DNA of 64,000 nt from Brevundimonas sp. Its GTDB lineage: Bacteria > Pseudomonadota > Alphaproteobacteria > Caulobacterales > Caulobacteraceae. Numbering within the stretch: position 1 is the first letter of the stretch; every line of letters starts with the position of its first letter. Below are positions 27,394 to 36,218 of the stretch, piece by piece. The stretch is from positions 105,180-169,179 of the forward strand of contig NZ_JAQSDY010000021.1 in NCBI RefSeq assembly GCF_029946145.1, in the 5' to 3' direction. The notes under the pieces are model-generated. The model did no database searches, was not told where the DNA came from, and was given only the letters and a program-made list of their open reading frames with translations. A program made the translations under genes and the position numbers.

Positions 27394-27420
27394 TCTACAG
27401 CGTCTACAGCGTCTACAGGG
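27394..27420. repeat. Three tandem copies of a 9-base unit upstream of the DAHP synthase
   Basis: GTCTACAGC is repeated in tandem about three times (27394-27420), roughly 100 bases upstream of the DAHP synthase ATG. The surrounding 230-base gap (27293-27522) has no gene. It may be an operator array or a slippage product. Confidence 0.5.
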
Positions 27421-27522
27421 CGCTAGTCGGATCAGATCGGCGCTGATCGAGATAGTGTTGAAGGGCGGTTGTGCGAGCCATCGGGCCAGTCTGGCATAAC
27501 GCTACGTCAAATCCGGACGTCC

Positions 27523-28905
27523 CTACCCCGCAGACGTGTCAGTCGACTGCTTTTCCTTCAAGGTGACCAGCTCCTCGGCCATGGTCGGATGGACGGCGCA
27601 GGTGGCGTCCCACTGGGCCTTGGTCAGGCCGGCCTTCACGGCGATGGCGGCCAGCTGGATCATCTCGGGCGCCTCGGGCCCGACGATGTGGACGCCGACG
27701 ACCTTCTGGCTCTCGGCGTCGACGACCAGTTTCATCAGCATCCGCTCGTCCGAGCCGGTGAAGGCGTACTTCATCGGCCGGAAGCGGGTGACATAGACGT
27801 CGACGGCGCCGGGGCAGGAATGCCGCGCCTCGCTCTCGGACAAACCCACCGTGCCGACCGGCGGCTGGCTGAAGACGGCGGTGGCGACGGCCTCATAGTC
27901 GAAGTGCTGCGGATTGTTGCGGTAGACGGTCTCGTGGAAGGCCACAGCCTCGCGGATGGCGACGGGCGTCAGGTTCATCCGGTCGGTGACGTCGCCGATG
28001 GCCCAGATGTTATCGGCGGTCGTCTTCGACAGCGTGTCGACCTGGATCGCGCCCTTGTCGTTCAGGGCGACACCGGCGGCCTCGAGCCCGAGGTCCTTCA
28101 CATGGGGAACGCGGCCGGTGGCGAACATGACCACGTCGGTCTCGATCTCCATGCCGTTCTCCAGCTTGTTGACCAGCCCCGTCGCGGTCTTCTCGATGGC
28201 CGAGTGCTGACAGCCGAGGATGACCTTGATCCCACGCTTCTCGATCTCGCCGGCCAGATGGGCGCGCACGTCATCGTCGAAGCCGCGCAGGATGTTTGGG
28301 CCCCGGTAGATCAGGGTCGTTTCGACGCCCAGGCCGGCGAAGATGCCTGCGAACTCCACCGCGATATAGCCGCCGCCCGCGATCAGGATGCGTTTCGGAA
28401 GCTCCGGCAGGTGGAAAGCCTCTTCCGAGGTGATGGCGTGTTCGACGCCCGGCAGGTCGGCGGGCAACCACGGCCGGCCGCCGGTGGCGATGAGAATCTT
28501 GTCCGCCGTGATTGTCTGGTCCTTGCCGACGATCTCGACGGTGTGGGCGTCCCTCAGCACGGCGCGGCCGTGGATCAGGTCGACGCCGGCCTTGCCCAGG
28601 TTGGCGGCGTAGATGCCCGACAGCCGGGCGATCTCGACATCCTTGGTCTGGATGAATTCGGACCAGTCGAACGAGGCGTTCACGGTCCAGCCGTAGCCCT
28701 CGGCCGTATGGAACTGGTGCGAGAAGTCCGAGGCCATGACCATGAATTTCTTGGGTACGCAGCCGCGGATCACGCAGGTGCCGCCGACCCGGAACTCCTC
28801 GGCGATGGCGACCCGCTTGCCGCCCAGCGCCGTCAGCCGCGCGGCGCGCACGCCCCCCGAGCCGGCGCCGATGATGAAGAGGTCGTAGTCGTAGGTCTCA
28901 GCCAT
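27523..28905 (-). CDS. gor: Glutathione-disulfide reductase
   Basis: A 460-residue flavoprotein that keeps glutathione reduced using NADPH. It shows the FAD-binding FIIGAGSGGVRAAR, the redox-active disulfide in GGTCVIRGCVPKK, the NADPH-binding region IAGGGYIAVEFAG, a second FAD motif WAIGDVTDR, and the C-terminal catalytic His-Glu region CAVHPTMAEEL. The length is standard. It lies alone between repeat-containing gaps. Confidence 0.94.
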   Translation of the reverse strand: MAETYDYDLFIIGAGSGGVRAARLTALGGKRVAIAEEFRVGGTCVIRGCVPKKFMVMASDFSHQFHTAEGYGWTVNASFDWSEFIQTKDVEIARLSGIYAANLGKAGVDLIHGRAVLRDAHTVEIVGKDQTITADKILIATGGRPWLPADLPGVEHAITSEEAFHLPELPKRILIAGGGYIAVEFAGIFAGLGVETTLIYRGPNILRGFDDDVRAHLAGEIEKRGIKVILGCQHSAIEKTATGLVNKLENGMEIETDVVMFATGRVPHVKDLGLEAAGVALNDKGAIQVDTLSKTTADNIWAIGDVTDRMNLTPVAIREAVAFHETVYRNNPQHFDYEAVATAVFSQPPVGTVGLSESEARHSCPGAVDVYVTRFRPMKYAFTGSDERMLMKLVVDAESQKVVGVHIVGPEAPEMIQLAAIAVKAGLTKAQWDATCAVHPTMAEELVTLKEKQSTDTSAG

Positions 28906-28913
28906 TCTTTATC

Positions 28914-29042
28914 CCGCTCATCCCGGCGAAAGCCGGGACCCAGTTCTGTGGGCGGTCGGTTGAACCCGATCCGCGCCGCTGCAAATCCCAACCACCTTGC
29001 CCCGCGAAAGCACTGGGTCCCGGCTCTCGCCGGGATGAGCGG
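28914..29042. repeat. Long inverted repeat between rpiA and gor
   Basis: Two 31-base arms (28914-28944 and 29012-29042) are inverted copies with one mismatch. Each contains a CCCGGC...GCCGGG hairpin (core TCATCCCGGCGAAAGCCGGG). The 67 bases between are unique. It belongs to the family of palindromic units dispersed in alphaproteobacterial genomes and may form a cruciform or end rpiA transcription. Confidence 0.7.
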
Positions 29043-29052
29043 ATGGAAGGGA

Positions 29053-29739
29053 TCACGGAAGTAGGAGGTCGATCCCGGCCGCGCCACCAATGATTGCCTC
29101 ATCGGCCAGATCGAGGAAGAGGCCGTGCTCGACCACGCCGGTGATCAGCTTCAGGTCGTCGGCCAGCCGCACCGGGTCGTGGATGGCGCCGCATTTGGCG
29201 TCGTAGATCAGGTTGCCGCCGTCGGTGCGGACCAGGCCGCGCTCGGCGGTGCGGACGCGCGCCGGCATGGCGATGTCGTGGTCGGCGAGAACGTCGGCGA
29301 TGCGGTTGGCGGTGGTCTTGTGGCCGAAGGCGACCACCTCGATCGGCAGGGCGAAGGCGCCGAGAGTCGTCACGACCTTGGCGGCGTCGGCGATGACGAT
29401 GCAGCGCGTGGACGCCTCCCACACCAGCTTCTCGCGCAGCAGGGCCGCGCCGCCGCCCTTGATCAGGGCCAGCCCCGGGCCGATCTCGTCGGCGCCATCG
29501 ACGGTCAGGTCGATGCGCGGGGTGTCCTCGAGCGTCGACAGCGTCAGAGCCAGCTCGCGCGCCAGTTCGGCCGTCGCCTCCGACGTCGGCACGCAGCGCA
29601 GTCCGGTCAGGTTGCGCGCGGCCAGCGCCTTGACGAACCAGGCCGCGGTCGAGCCGGTGCCGAGGCCGACGACCATCCCGGCCTCGACGCGGAGGGCGGC
29701 GGCTTCGCCGGCCCGGCGCTTCTGATCGTCCGCGCTCAT
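29053..29739 (-). CDS. rpiA: Ribose-5-phosphate isomerase A
   Basis: It interconverts ribose-5-phosphate and ribulose-5-phosphate in the pentose phosphate pathway. The 228-residue protein shows [15 protein letters not shown] (phosphate loop), [30 protein letters not shown] (catalytic Asp and Glu/Lys region) and a C-terminal [20 protein letters not shown]. The ATG overlaps the stop of glmU by four bases, so the two genes are co-transcribed. Confidence 0.95.
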   Translation of the reverse strand: MSADDQKRRAGEAAALRVEAGMVVGLGTGSTAAWFVKALAARNLTGLRCVPTSEATAELARELALTLSTLEDTPRIDLTVDGADEIGPGLALIKGGGAALLREKLVWEASTRCIVIADAAKVVTTLGAFALPIEVVAFGHKTTANRIADVLADHDIAMPARVRTAERGLVRTDGGNLIYDAKCGAIHDPVRLADDLKLITGVVEHGLFLDLADEAIIGGAAGIDLLLP

Positions 29740-31079
29740 CTTGCTTTCGCCGCCTTCTTCGTCCGCATCGTCTCCATGAACCGCGCAGCCCAGCCGGCCT
29801 TGGCAGTCTGCGGGCCTCGCCCCAGCGCCAGGTCTCCCGGCGCCACGTCGGCGGTGATCACCGAGCCCGACCCCACCATCGCCCCCGCGCCGATGGTCAC
29901 CGGCGCCACCAGCGAACTGTTGGAACCGACGAAGGCCCCCTCACCCACCATGGTGCGATGTTTGAAGAAGCCGTCGTAATTGCAGAAGATCGTGCCGGCG
30001 CCGATGTTGGCCTTCGCCCCCACCTCGCCGTCGCCGAGATAGGCCAGATGGTTGGCCTTGGCGCCCTTGCCCATGCGGACGTTCTTCACCTCGACGAAGT
30101 TTCCGACCTTCGCGTCCTCCCCCAGGTCCGCGCCCGGACGCAGGCGGGCGTAGGGTCCGACCTCGGCGCCGGAGCCCACCGTCGCGCCCTCGATGTGGCT
30201 GAAGCTGCGGATGCGGGCGCCCGGGGCGATCTTCGCGCCGGGGCCGAACACGACATAGGGCTCGATCATCGTGCCGCCGCCGACCTCGGTGTCGAACGAG
30301 AAATGCACCGTCTCAGGGGCCGGCATGGTGACTCCGGCGGCGAGGAAGGCGTCGCGCCGGGCCTTCTGGAACAGGGCCTCGGCCACGGCCAGTTCGGACT
30401 GGGCGTTGACGCCCATGACGGCGTCCTCGCCGGCGAAGACCGCCCGGGTCGGGGCGCCGCGCCTGCGGGCCAGTTCGACCACGTCGGTCAGATAGTATTC
30501 GCCCCTGGCGTTGTCGTCGCGGACCTGGGCCAGCAGTTCGAACAGCAGGCCGACGGGAGCCGCCATGACGCCGGAGTTGCAGGCGGTCAGAGACAGAACC
30601 TCCGGCGACGCCTCCCTGGCCTCGGTGATGGCGGCGAGCGAATCGCCCTCCATGACCAGACGTCCGTAGGCGCCGGGGTCGCGCGCCTCGAAGCCGATCA
30701 CGGTGACGCCCTCGTGGGCGGCGAAGACGGGCTCGATGTCGGCGGCGGTCAGCAAGGGCACATCGCCATAGGTGATCACCACCTGGCCGACGAAGTCGCC
30801 CAGCACGGCCTCGGCGGCGCGGACGGCGTGGCCGGTGCCCAGCGGCGGGTCCTGGACGGCGATGGCGTCCTCGCCCAGCCGTTTGACGACATGGTCGCGC
30901 ACCTCGGGCGAATGAGCGCCGACCACAACCACGATCCGTTCACAGCCCAGCGCCTCGGCGGCGTCGATGGCGTGATCCAGCATGGCGCGGCCGCCGACGG
31001 GGTGGAGCACCTTGGGCAGGGAGGACTTCATCCGCGTGCCCTGACCGGCGGCGAGGATGATGGCGGCGCGAGGGGTCAT
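29736..31079 (-). CDS. glmU: Bifunctional GlcNAc-1-P uridyltransferase / GlcN-1-P acetyltransferase
   Basis: It makes UDP-GlcNAc for peptidoglycan and LPS. The N-terminal pyrophosphorylase domain (about residues 1-230) has [18 protein letters not shown] and [11 protein letters not shown]. The C-terminal left-handed beta-helix (about 255-430) carries hexapeptide repeats ([36 protein letters not shown]) and the acetyltransferase [10 protein letters not shown] motif. The 447-residue length is typical. It leads the glmU-rpiA pair. Confidence 0.96.
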   Translation of the reverse strand: MTPRAAIILAAGQGTRMKSSLPKVLHPVGGRAMLDHAIDAAEALGCERIVVVVGAHSPEVRDHVVKRLGEDAIAVQDPPLGTGHAVRAAEAVLGDFVGQVVITYGDVPLLTAADIEPVFAAHEGVTVIGFEARDPGAYGRLVMEGDSLAAITEAREASPEVLSLTACNSGVMAAPVGLLFELLAQVRDDNARGEYYLTDVVELARRRGAPTRAVFAGEDAVMGVNAQSELAVAEALFQKARRDAFLAAGVTMPAPETVHFSFDTEVGGGTMIEPYVVFGPGAKIAPGARIRSFSHIEGATVGSGAEVGPYARLRPGADLGEDAKVGNFVEVKNVRMGKGAKANHLAYLGDGEVGAKANIGAGTIFCNYDGFFKHRTMVGEGAFVGSNSSLVAPVTIGAGAMVGSGSVITADVAPGDLALGRGPQTAKAGWAARFMETMRTKKAAKAR

Positions 31080-31250
31080 GCGGGAATCCGGGCAGGCGTC
31101 AGATCAACCCAGCGGATACCGCATCGGCAGCCTGACCGAAAGCCGGAGCGTCACCGCGGTCTGCGGATGCCTCGCGGACGCGACTTTGAACGCCCGGCAG
31201 GCAACGGCGCGGTCGCCGGAAACGCCAGAACCCGCCTCGCCAAGCCAGGA

Positions 31251-31279
31251 TTGACAACTTTCGCGCTGAGCTCTAGCAA
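31251..31279 (+). promoter_or_regulatory. Candidate promoter for the DUF6165-GT9-HAD operon
   Basis: TTGACA at 31251-31256, a 17-base spacer, then TAGCAA at 31274-31279. The ATG of the DUF6165 gene is 33 bases further on. The -35 hexamer is perfect and the -10 is weak. The rest of the 31080-31312 gap shows no gene. Confidence 0.4.
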
Positions 31280-31312
31280 TTATCTCATTGAAATCACTCG
31301 ATAAATTGTTAC

Positions 31313-31693
31313 ATGATTGTTACTGCTCCGATCGCTGTCGGCGAACTTTTCGACAAAATTACCATCTTGCGACTGAAAGCCGCCAAGCTTCGCGATCCCG
31401 CGCGTGTCGCCAATGTCACGAAGGAACTGCAGGCGCTGGAAGCAATGGCGGCAGGCGTGCCGGCCAGCCCGGCGCTCGACTCGCTGGTGGGCCGGCTTCA
31501 CCAGATCAACGCCGCGCTCTGGGAAGTGGAAGACGGGAAGCGGGCGCACGAGCGCGAACACCGGTTCGACGCCGACTTCATCCAGCTTGCCCGGCGAGTG
31601 TACCTCGAGAACGATCTCAGGGCTGCGATCAAGCGCGAGATCAACACGGTCACGGGCTCGGCCCTGACCGAAGAAAAATCCTATGACCAGTGA
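31313..31693 (+). CDS. DUF6165 family protein
   Basis: A 126-residue soluble, helix-rich protein (MIVTAPIAVGELFDKITILRLK ... LHQINAALWEVEDGKRAHER ... YLENDLRAAIKREIN). I recognise it as the DUF6165 family, often found beside glycosyltransferase genes in alphaproteobacteria. No function is known to me. Its last eleven bases overlap the GT9 start, so it is translationally coupled to that gene. No clear ribosome-binding site precedes its ATG. Confidence 0.75.
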   Translation: MIVTAPIAVGELFDKITILRLKAAKLRDPARVANVTKELQALEAMAAGVPASPALDSLVGRLHQINAALWEVEDGKRAHEREHRFDADFIQLARRVYLENDLRAAIKREINTVTGSALTEEKSYDQ

Positions 31694-32636
31694 GGTGCTG
31701 ATCATCGCGAACAGCATGATCGGCGACGTCATCATGACTACCGGGGCGATCGGAGAGCTCGTCCGCCGCCATCCGGGCTCTCACTTCACGGTCGTCTGCT
31801 CGCCGGGCACGCGCCTGCTGTTCAGCGGTCTGCCCGGACAGTCCACCATCGTCCCGCTCGTGAAGCAGAAGCACGGCCGCCATTGGCTGGACCTGTTCAG
31901 GTGTATGGGTATGCGCCGGTGGGAGGCGATCTATGATTTCCGCGGGACGATGTTCTCGCGCTTCCTGAGGGGACCGAGGTCGAGACCCCGTCGCGGGTCC
32001 AGTGGCGCCCTCGAGCACAAGGTCGTCGAGGCGTCCTCGATACTGGGACCGGAGACGAACCCGGCGTCGCCGGTGATCTGGATGACGGAAGAGGTCGCGG
32101 CGGACGTGCCGTCGGAGATCAGGGCCGCGGGCGACGACATCCTCGTCCTCGGACCGGGAGCTAGCCGGATCGGCAAGGCGTGGCCGGTCGACCGGTTCGC
32201 CCGGGCCGCGGCGATGCTGACCGCCGTCGGCGGCCCTATGGAAAATGCGCTCGTGGTGGCCGTCGGCGGGCCGATGGACAGGGCGGCGGCGCAGGCCATC
32301 CGGGGTCTCCTGGCCGGGACCAGCTTCCTCGACATGACCGGCGCCGATCTGCTGAAGACCTCGGCCGTCATGCGCCGGGCGCGGCTGTTCGTCGGCAACG
32401 ATTCCGGGATGATGCATCTTTCGGCCGCCTCCGGCGCGCCGACGCTGGGCCTGTTCGGCCCGACCGACGAGCGCCTCTATGGTCCGTGGGGCGATCGCTC
32501 CGCCGCGGTGAGGCCGGCGGACGTCGGCTTCATCTTCGGCAAAACCTCGAAAACCGTCAGCACGACGCATTCCCAAATGGAATCGCTGCAGGTTGAGGCG
32601 GTCATGGCGGCGGCGGAAGGTCTGCTCGCCCGCTGA
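31683..32636 (+). CDS. Glycosyltransferase family 9 (heptosyltransferase-like)
   Basis: A 317-residue GT-B-fold enzyme resembling ADP-heptose:LPS heptosyltransferases. Seen are IIANSMIGDVIMTTGAIGELVRRHPGSHF near the start, then VVAVGGPMDRAAAQ, and the GT9 signature ARLFVGNDSGMMHLSAASGAPTLGLFGPTDERLYGPWG near the C-terminus. It acts at the cytoplasmic face of the inner membrane, probably in surface polysaccharide or LPS core synthesis. The donor cannot be told from sequence. It forms an operon with DUF6165 and the HAD gene. Confidence 0.88.
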   Translation: MTSEVLIIANSMIGDVIMTTGAIGELVRRHPGSHFTVVCSPGTRLLFSGLPGQSTIVPLVKQKHGRHWLDLFRCMGMRRWEAIYDFRGTMFSRFLRGPRSRPRRGSSGALEHKVVEASSILGPETNPASPVIWMTEEVAADVPSEIRAAGDDILVLGPGASRIGKAWPVDRFARAAAMLTAVGGPMENALVVAVGGPMDRAAAQAIRGLLAGTSFLDMTGADLLKTSAVMRRARLFVGNDSGMMHLSAASGAPTLGLFGPTDERLYGPWGDRSAAVRPADVGFIFGKTSKTVSTTHSQMESLQVEAVMAAAEGLLAR

Positions 32637-32654
32637 GGCCGGGGACCAACGCGC

Positions 32655-33332
32655 GTGAAGGACCTTGCAGGCTGGACCATCGCCTTCGATCTGGACGGCA
32701 CCCTGGTGGAGACGGCGCCCGATCTGGTGGGGACGTTGAACCGGTTGCTGGCGCAACACGAGCTGCCGCCTGTCCCGCTGGAGTCCGCCCGCAACCTGAT
32801 CGGCCACGGGGCTGTGGCCCTGCTGAAACGGGGGTTCGAGGCGGCCGGAGCCCATTGGGATGAGGCCGCCTCCCCGACCCTGCTCGAGGCCTTCCTCGCC
32901 GATTATCTGGACCACATCGCGGATCACAGCACCGCCTATCCCGGGTCGATGGAGGCGCTGGACGTGCTGTCAGCCCGCGGGGCCGTTCTGTGCGTCGCCA
33001 CCAACAAGCCCACCGATCTCGCCGTGGCGCTGTTCGACGCCATCGGCCTGTCCGAGCGGTTCGCCGCCATCTGCGGGCCGCAGTCCGTGTCAGCGAAGAA
33101 GCCGGACGCCGCGCACATTCGCGAGACGGTGCTTCTGGCCGGCGGCCATCCCGGCCGCGCGATCATGGTCGGCGACAGCATCACCGATCTGGACGCCGCC
33201 CGGGCAACGGGCGTGCCCTGCATCCTGACGACCTTCGGCTATACCGACACACCCGCGACCGAATTGGGCGCGGACGCCGTGATCGCCCATTTCGACGACC
33301 TGCCCGCCGCGATCGCCCGGCTGATCGCCTGA
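32655..33332 (+). CDS. gph: HAD-family phosphatase, phosphoglycolate phosphatase-like
   Basis: A 225-residue HAD superfamily enzyme with motif I FDLDGTLVETAPD, motif II CVATNKPT, the lysine of motif III in SAKKPDAAHI, and motif IV MVGDSITDLDAARA. The Gph-like cap (about residues 20-85) suggests action on 2-phosphoglycolate, but HAD substrates cannot be fixed from motifs. The GTG start at 32655 is used; no ATG lies upstream in this frame before the GT9 stop. Confidence 0.85.
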   Translation: MKDLAGWTIAFDLDGTLVETAPDLVGTLNRLLAQHELPPVPLESARNLIGHGAVALLKRGFEAAGAHWDEAASPTLLEAFLADYLDHIADHSTAYPGSMEALDVLSARGAVLCVATNKPTDLAVALFDAIGLSERFAAICGPQSVSAKKPDAAHIRETVLLAGGHPGRAIMVGDSITDLDAARATGVPCILTTFGYTDTPATELGADAVIAHFDDLPAAIARLIA

Positions 33333-33434
33333 CCGGCTGCTGGAACAGCCCGGCTCCGTGGCATCTCATGTCTTGCGCGTCCGAAGCGACCGGGCTATGT
33401 CGCCGCCTCCCCGTTTGGACGGGGCACGATAGAT

Positions 33435-33509
33435 GGATGCGTAGCTCAGCGGGAGAGCACCTCGTTCACACCGAGGGGGTCACAGGTTCAATCCCTGTCG
33501 CATCCACCA
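33435..33509 (+). tRNA. tRNA-Val (anticodon CAC)
   Basis: A full cloverleaf: acceptor GGATGCG/CGCATCC, D-arm GCTCAGCGGGAGAGC, anticodon stem CCTCG/CGAGG with loop TTCACAC giving anticodon CAC (Val, GTG), T-arm CACAGGTTCAATCCCTGT, and encoded ACCA. A T-run follows as a terminator. Mobile-element genes start immediately downstream, which makes its 3' end the likely integration site. Confidence 0.97.
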
Positions 33510-33778
33510 TTTTTCTCGTTGAAAAACATTACTTTAGCAGAGCGCCTTGATCTGCATACGGATGATTGTTTCTCGGAAGTCAAGTTAGTGGGGCAGTAGT
33601 GGGGCAGTCGCCGCGCAAAAATGTCGCCCGAAACGAGACAAAGCGCCCTGAAAAGCATTGATTGAAGTGGACAGCGGGCCTGATTCGACCGCGCTCGTCC
33701 GCGGCTTTTGCAGGGCTTTTCATCCAAACCGGTCTCCCACCGCGAACCCATCGCGGCCAAACATTCGAAGGAGCCGTC
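33510..33778. other. tRNA-proximal end of the element, with direct repeats
   Basis: A relatively AT-rich stretch with no gene directly after tRNA-Val. It contains a tandem direct repeat GTGGGGCAGTA / GTGGGGCAGTC at 33588-33608, of the kind found as arm-type sites near tyrosine integrases. No integrase is encoded here. A separate second copy of the tRNA 3' end was not found within the window. Confidence 0.5.
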
Positions 33779-34003
33779 ATGGCGTCGATCCCGGACCATC
33801 CCAACGACGCCGGAACCTGGACGCGCCTGGAGGGCCAAGAGGGGGTCGCTCTTTGGCGTCGCGAGCGTCAGTCCTTGGCGCCGGTCACCATGTACTATGT
33901 CGTCGGGCCTCCGCGGCAGAGCGAGATTCTCTACGACGAGGCCAAGGCCCGGGCCCGCTTTGATGAACTCGCCGGCGCCTCCCATACCGAAGCCGCCTCT
34001 TAA
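33779..34003 (+). CDS. Small hypothetical protein, 74 residues
   Basis: I do not recognise a family. The ATG at 33779 follows AAGGAG at a proper distance, supporting translation. The product (MASIPDHPNDAGTWTRLEGQ, then VALWRRERQSLAPVTMYYVV) looks like a folded alpha/beta protein, ending with a hydrophilic tail. There is no signal peptide or membrane segment. It is the first gene of the element after the tRNA, 141 bases upstream of darT on the same strand. Confidence 0.6.
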   Translation: MASIPDHPNDAGTWTRLEGQEGVALWRRERQSLAPVTMYYVVGPPRQSEILYDEAKARARFDELAGASHTEAAS

Positions 34004-34144
34004 CGGTCAGGTCCCTGGTCGAGGGTTGTTCTCGGACTCCATTCCGGGCTTCCTTGCCCTGCCCGCCGTTGTGCGAAACACTTGAGCTGATCCCCTGGGG
34101 ATTCGCGATCATCGGCGAGCGACGGCGCGGGAGCGTGACCCATC

Positions 34145-34788
34145 ATGCCAGCACCGGCCCGACCCAAGATCTACCATATCACCCACGTCGATAACCTGGC
34201 CAATCTGGTCGCGACCGGAGCACTGCTGAGCGACGCCAGGATGATCGCCTCCGGCGGACCTGCGACCACGATCGGGATGGCCTCGATCAAAGAACGTCGC
34301 TTGGCTCTGCCTGTCCGCTGCCACCCCGGCGACAGTGTCGGAGAATACGTTCGTTCTACTTTTGTTCTCGTTCCGTCATGCTCTATCTGTTATACCGCGG
34401 CAACCATGCGGAGGTGACCTACCGCGGGGGACAGGAGCCGATTGTGCATCTGGAAGCCGATCTGCGTGACGCGGTGGAATGGGCCGAAGGTGAAGGCCGC
34501 AGATGGGCCTTCACCCTGTCCAACGCCGGCGCTTATTACGCCGAGTTTCGCTCCAGCCTGGATGCGATCGATGAGATCAACTGGGACTCGGTCGGTTCCA
34601 ATCAGTGGTCCGCCTCGGAAATCCGGGAGGGCAAGCAGGCCGAATTTCTGATGAAGGACGCCTTTCCCTGGTCTCTGTTCACGCGGATCGGCGTGCGGTC
34701 GATGCCGGTCAAGATGCGGGTCGATCAGATCTTGGCAAACGCCGCGCACGCGCCGCGGGTCGAACTTCAGCCAACGTGGTACTATTAG
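34145..34788 (+). pseudogene. darT: DarT-like DNA ADP-ribosyltransferase toxin, frameshifted
   Basis: DarT toxins ADP-ribosylate thymidine in single-stranded DNA. The first frame from ATG 34145 gives KIYHITHVDNLANLV and GMASIKERRL, then CHPGDSVGEYV. After 34351 the same frame reads unrelated residues to a stop near 34417. The family sequence resumes in another frame from about 34354 (FYFCSRSVMLYLLYRGNH), continuing through the catalytic-region REGKQAEFLMKDAFPW to TAG at 34788. Restoring one base near 34352 (GTT-CCG-TTC) would give a full toxin of about 214 residues. The adjacent antitoxin is intact. A sequencing error cannot be excluded. Confidence 0.88.
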
Positions 34789-34796
34789 GGGGCCCG

Positions 34797-35846
34797 ATGA
34801 TCACTCTCACCACTGGCGACATCCTGAAGTCCGAGGCGGAAGCCCTGGTCAACACGGTCAACTGCGTTGGCATCATGGGCCGGGGCATCGCCCTGCAATT
34901 CAAGAACGCCTTCCAGGACAACTGGGAAGCTTACGCCCGGGCCTGTGAAGCCAAGGAGGTCCAGCCCGGCCGGATGTTCGTCTACGAACGGCACCGTCTC
35001 GACAACCCGCGCTTCATCATCAATTTCCCCACCAAGCGCCACTGGCGCGGCAAGAGTCGGATCGAGGATATCGACGCCGGCCTTATCGACCTCGTCCGCG
35101 TTATCCGCGAGCGCAAGATCCAGTCCATCGCGATCCCGCCGCTGGGTAGCGGTCTGGGCGGACTGAACTGGTCGGATGTGCGTCCGCGCATCGAAAGGGC
35201 GCTGGCCGACCTCACGGATGTCCACGTCCTGATCTACGAACCGGGCGGCGCCCCGACCGCGCAGGAAATGGTTTCGTCCAAAACTGTCCCGACGATGACG
35301 AACGGTCGCGCCGCCCTGGTCGTTCTGATGGACCGTTATCTCAGCGGGCTTCTGGATCCTTTCGTCACCCTGCTGGAAGTCCACAAACTGATGTACTTCA
35401 TGCAGGAAGCCGGCGAGCCTCTCCGACTGGATTACGCCAAGGCACCCTACGGTCCTTATGCCCAGAACCTTCGTCATGTGCTGAGGACCGTCGAAGGTCA
35501 TCTGATCTCCGGATACGCTGACGGCGGGGATGCGCCGACCAAGCAGATCGAGATCGTTCCCGGAGCGGTCGCCGATGCCGAGGCCCGCCTCACGGACGCC
35601 GCCGACACTCGCAGCCGCTTCGATCGCGTAGCGGATCTGGTCGCCGGTTTCGAGACCCCGTTCGGACTGGAGCTACTGGCCACGGTTCACTGGGTCGCCA
35701 CGCGGGGCGGATCGAGCACCGCGGACGAAGCCGCCGCCGAAACCTATCGATGGAATGATCGCAAGCGCCAGTTCAGCCGGCAGCAGATCGCGCTCGCGTT
35801 CGACAGGCTTGACCAGAAGGGCTGGCTTCACGCGCACGCGGCCTGA
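34797..35846 (+). CDS. darG: DarG antitoxin, macrodomain DNA ADP-ribosylglycohydrolase
   Basis: A 349-residue antitoxin. The N-terminal macrodomain (about residues 1-155) has TGDILKSEAEALVNTVNCVG, MGRGIALQFKNAF and the ligand loop PPLGSGLGGLNW; it removes ADP-ribose from DNA. The C-terminal domain (about 180-349, HKLMYFMQEAGEPLRLDYAKAPYGPYA) is the DUF4065-like region that binds the toxin. The start is ATG 34797 with a GGGGG tract upstream, eight bases after the darT stop, so the pair is one operon. Its reading frame is intact although the toxin is broken. Confidence 0.93.
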   Translation: MITLTTGDILKSEAEALVNTVNCVGIMGRGIALQFKNAFQDNWEAYARACEAKEVQPGRMFVYERHRLDNPRFIINFPTKRHWRGKSRIEDIDAGLIDLVRVIRERKIQSIAIPPLGSGLGGLNWSDVRPRIERALADLTDVHVLIYEPGGAPTAQEMVSSKTVPTMTNGRAALVVLMDRYLSGLLDPFVTLLEVHKLMYFMQEAGEPLRLDYAKAPYGPYAQNLRHVLRTVEGHLISGYADGGDAPTKQIEIVPGAVADAEARLTDAADTRSRFDRVADLVAGFETPFGLELLATVHWVATRGGSSTADEAAAETYRWNDRKRQFSRQQIALAFDRLDQKGWLHAHAA

Positions 35847-35974
35847 TGGTCCGAGTCCCGGCAGGACGAGCATCGGAAGCCGCATATGTGCGGCCTTATC
35901 TGCCTTCAGACCGGCTTTATCGGCTGAAGGGCGAGGTTCGCCGCCTCTTTCTGGATCGACGTGCCGCGCGTTGA
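35846..35974 (+). CDS. Possible 42-residue ORF coupled to darG
   Basis: The darG stop overlaps an ATG as TGATG, opening a 42-codon frame (MVRVPAGRASEAAYVRPYLP, then SDRLYRLKGEVRRLFLDRRA) that is basic and could form a helix. Only the overlap supports it. It has no recognised family and may be chance. Confidence 0.3.
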   Translation: MVRVPAGRASEAAYVRPYLPSDRLYRLKGEVRRLFLDRRAAR

Positions 35975-36218
35975 TCGTGCCTTAGGGACTGCCAGTCGTC
36001 GAGCCGAGACAGGACGCAGTCGAGCATCTCGATAACCCGCCTGAGGCACCTGGTAGGTTTCTCTTAGTCCGCCAGGTCACGGTCAAATGTCCGTACAACT
36101 CTCTTAATGTGCCAAAATGTCCGCCCGGGTCACTTAAGCGAATAGGCTGAAGCGCAATCCGCAGGAGGGCGTCAGACACCAGCGCAGCCTTCCTCCAAGC
36201 CGCGGAGCCTGTCCCGGC
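35975..36218. other. Gene-free interval between darG and alpA
   Basis: No gene is seen. Two copies of AAATGTCCG (about 36086 and 36114) lie in a mildly AT-rich stretch and may be protein-binding sites or the remnant of an element end. The interval separates the convergent darTG and conjugation operons. No clear terminator hairpin was found. Confidence 0.4.

Noticed and set aside
27394..27420. Possible CRISPR array
   Set aside because: The units are only nine bases and directly adjacent, with no spacers and no cas genes nearby.
36086..36125. Insertion sequence end
   Set aside because: Two AAATGTCCG copies alone, with no transposase and no flanking target duplication seen.
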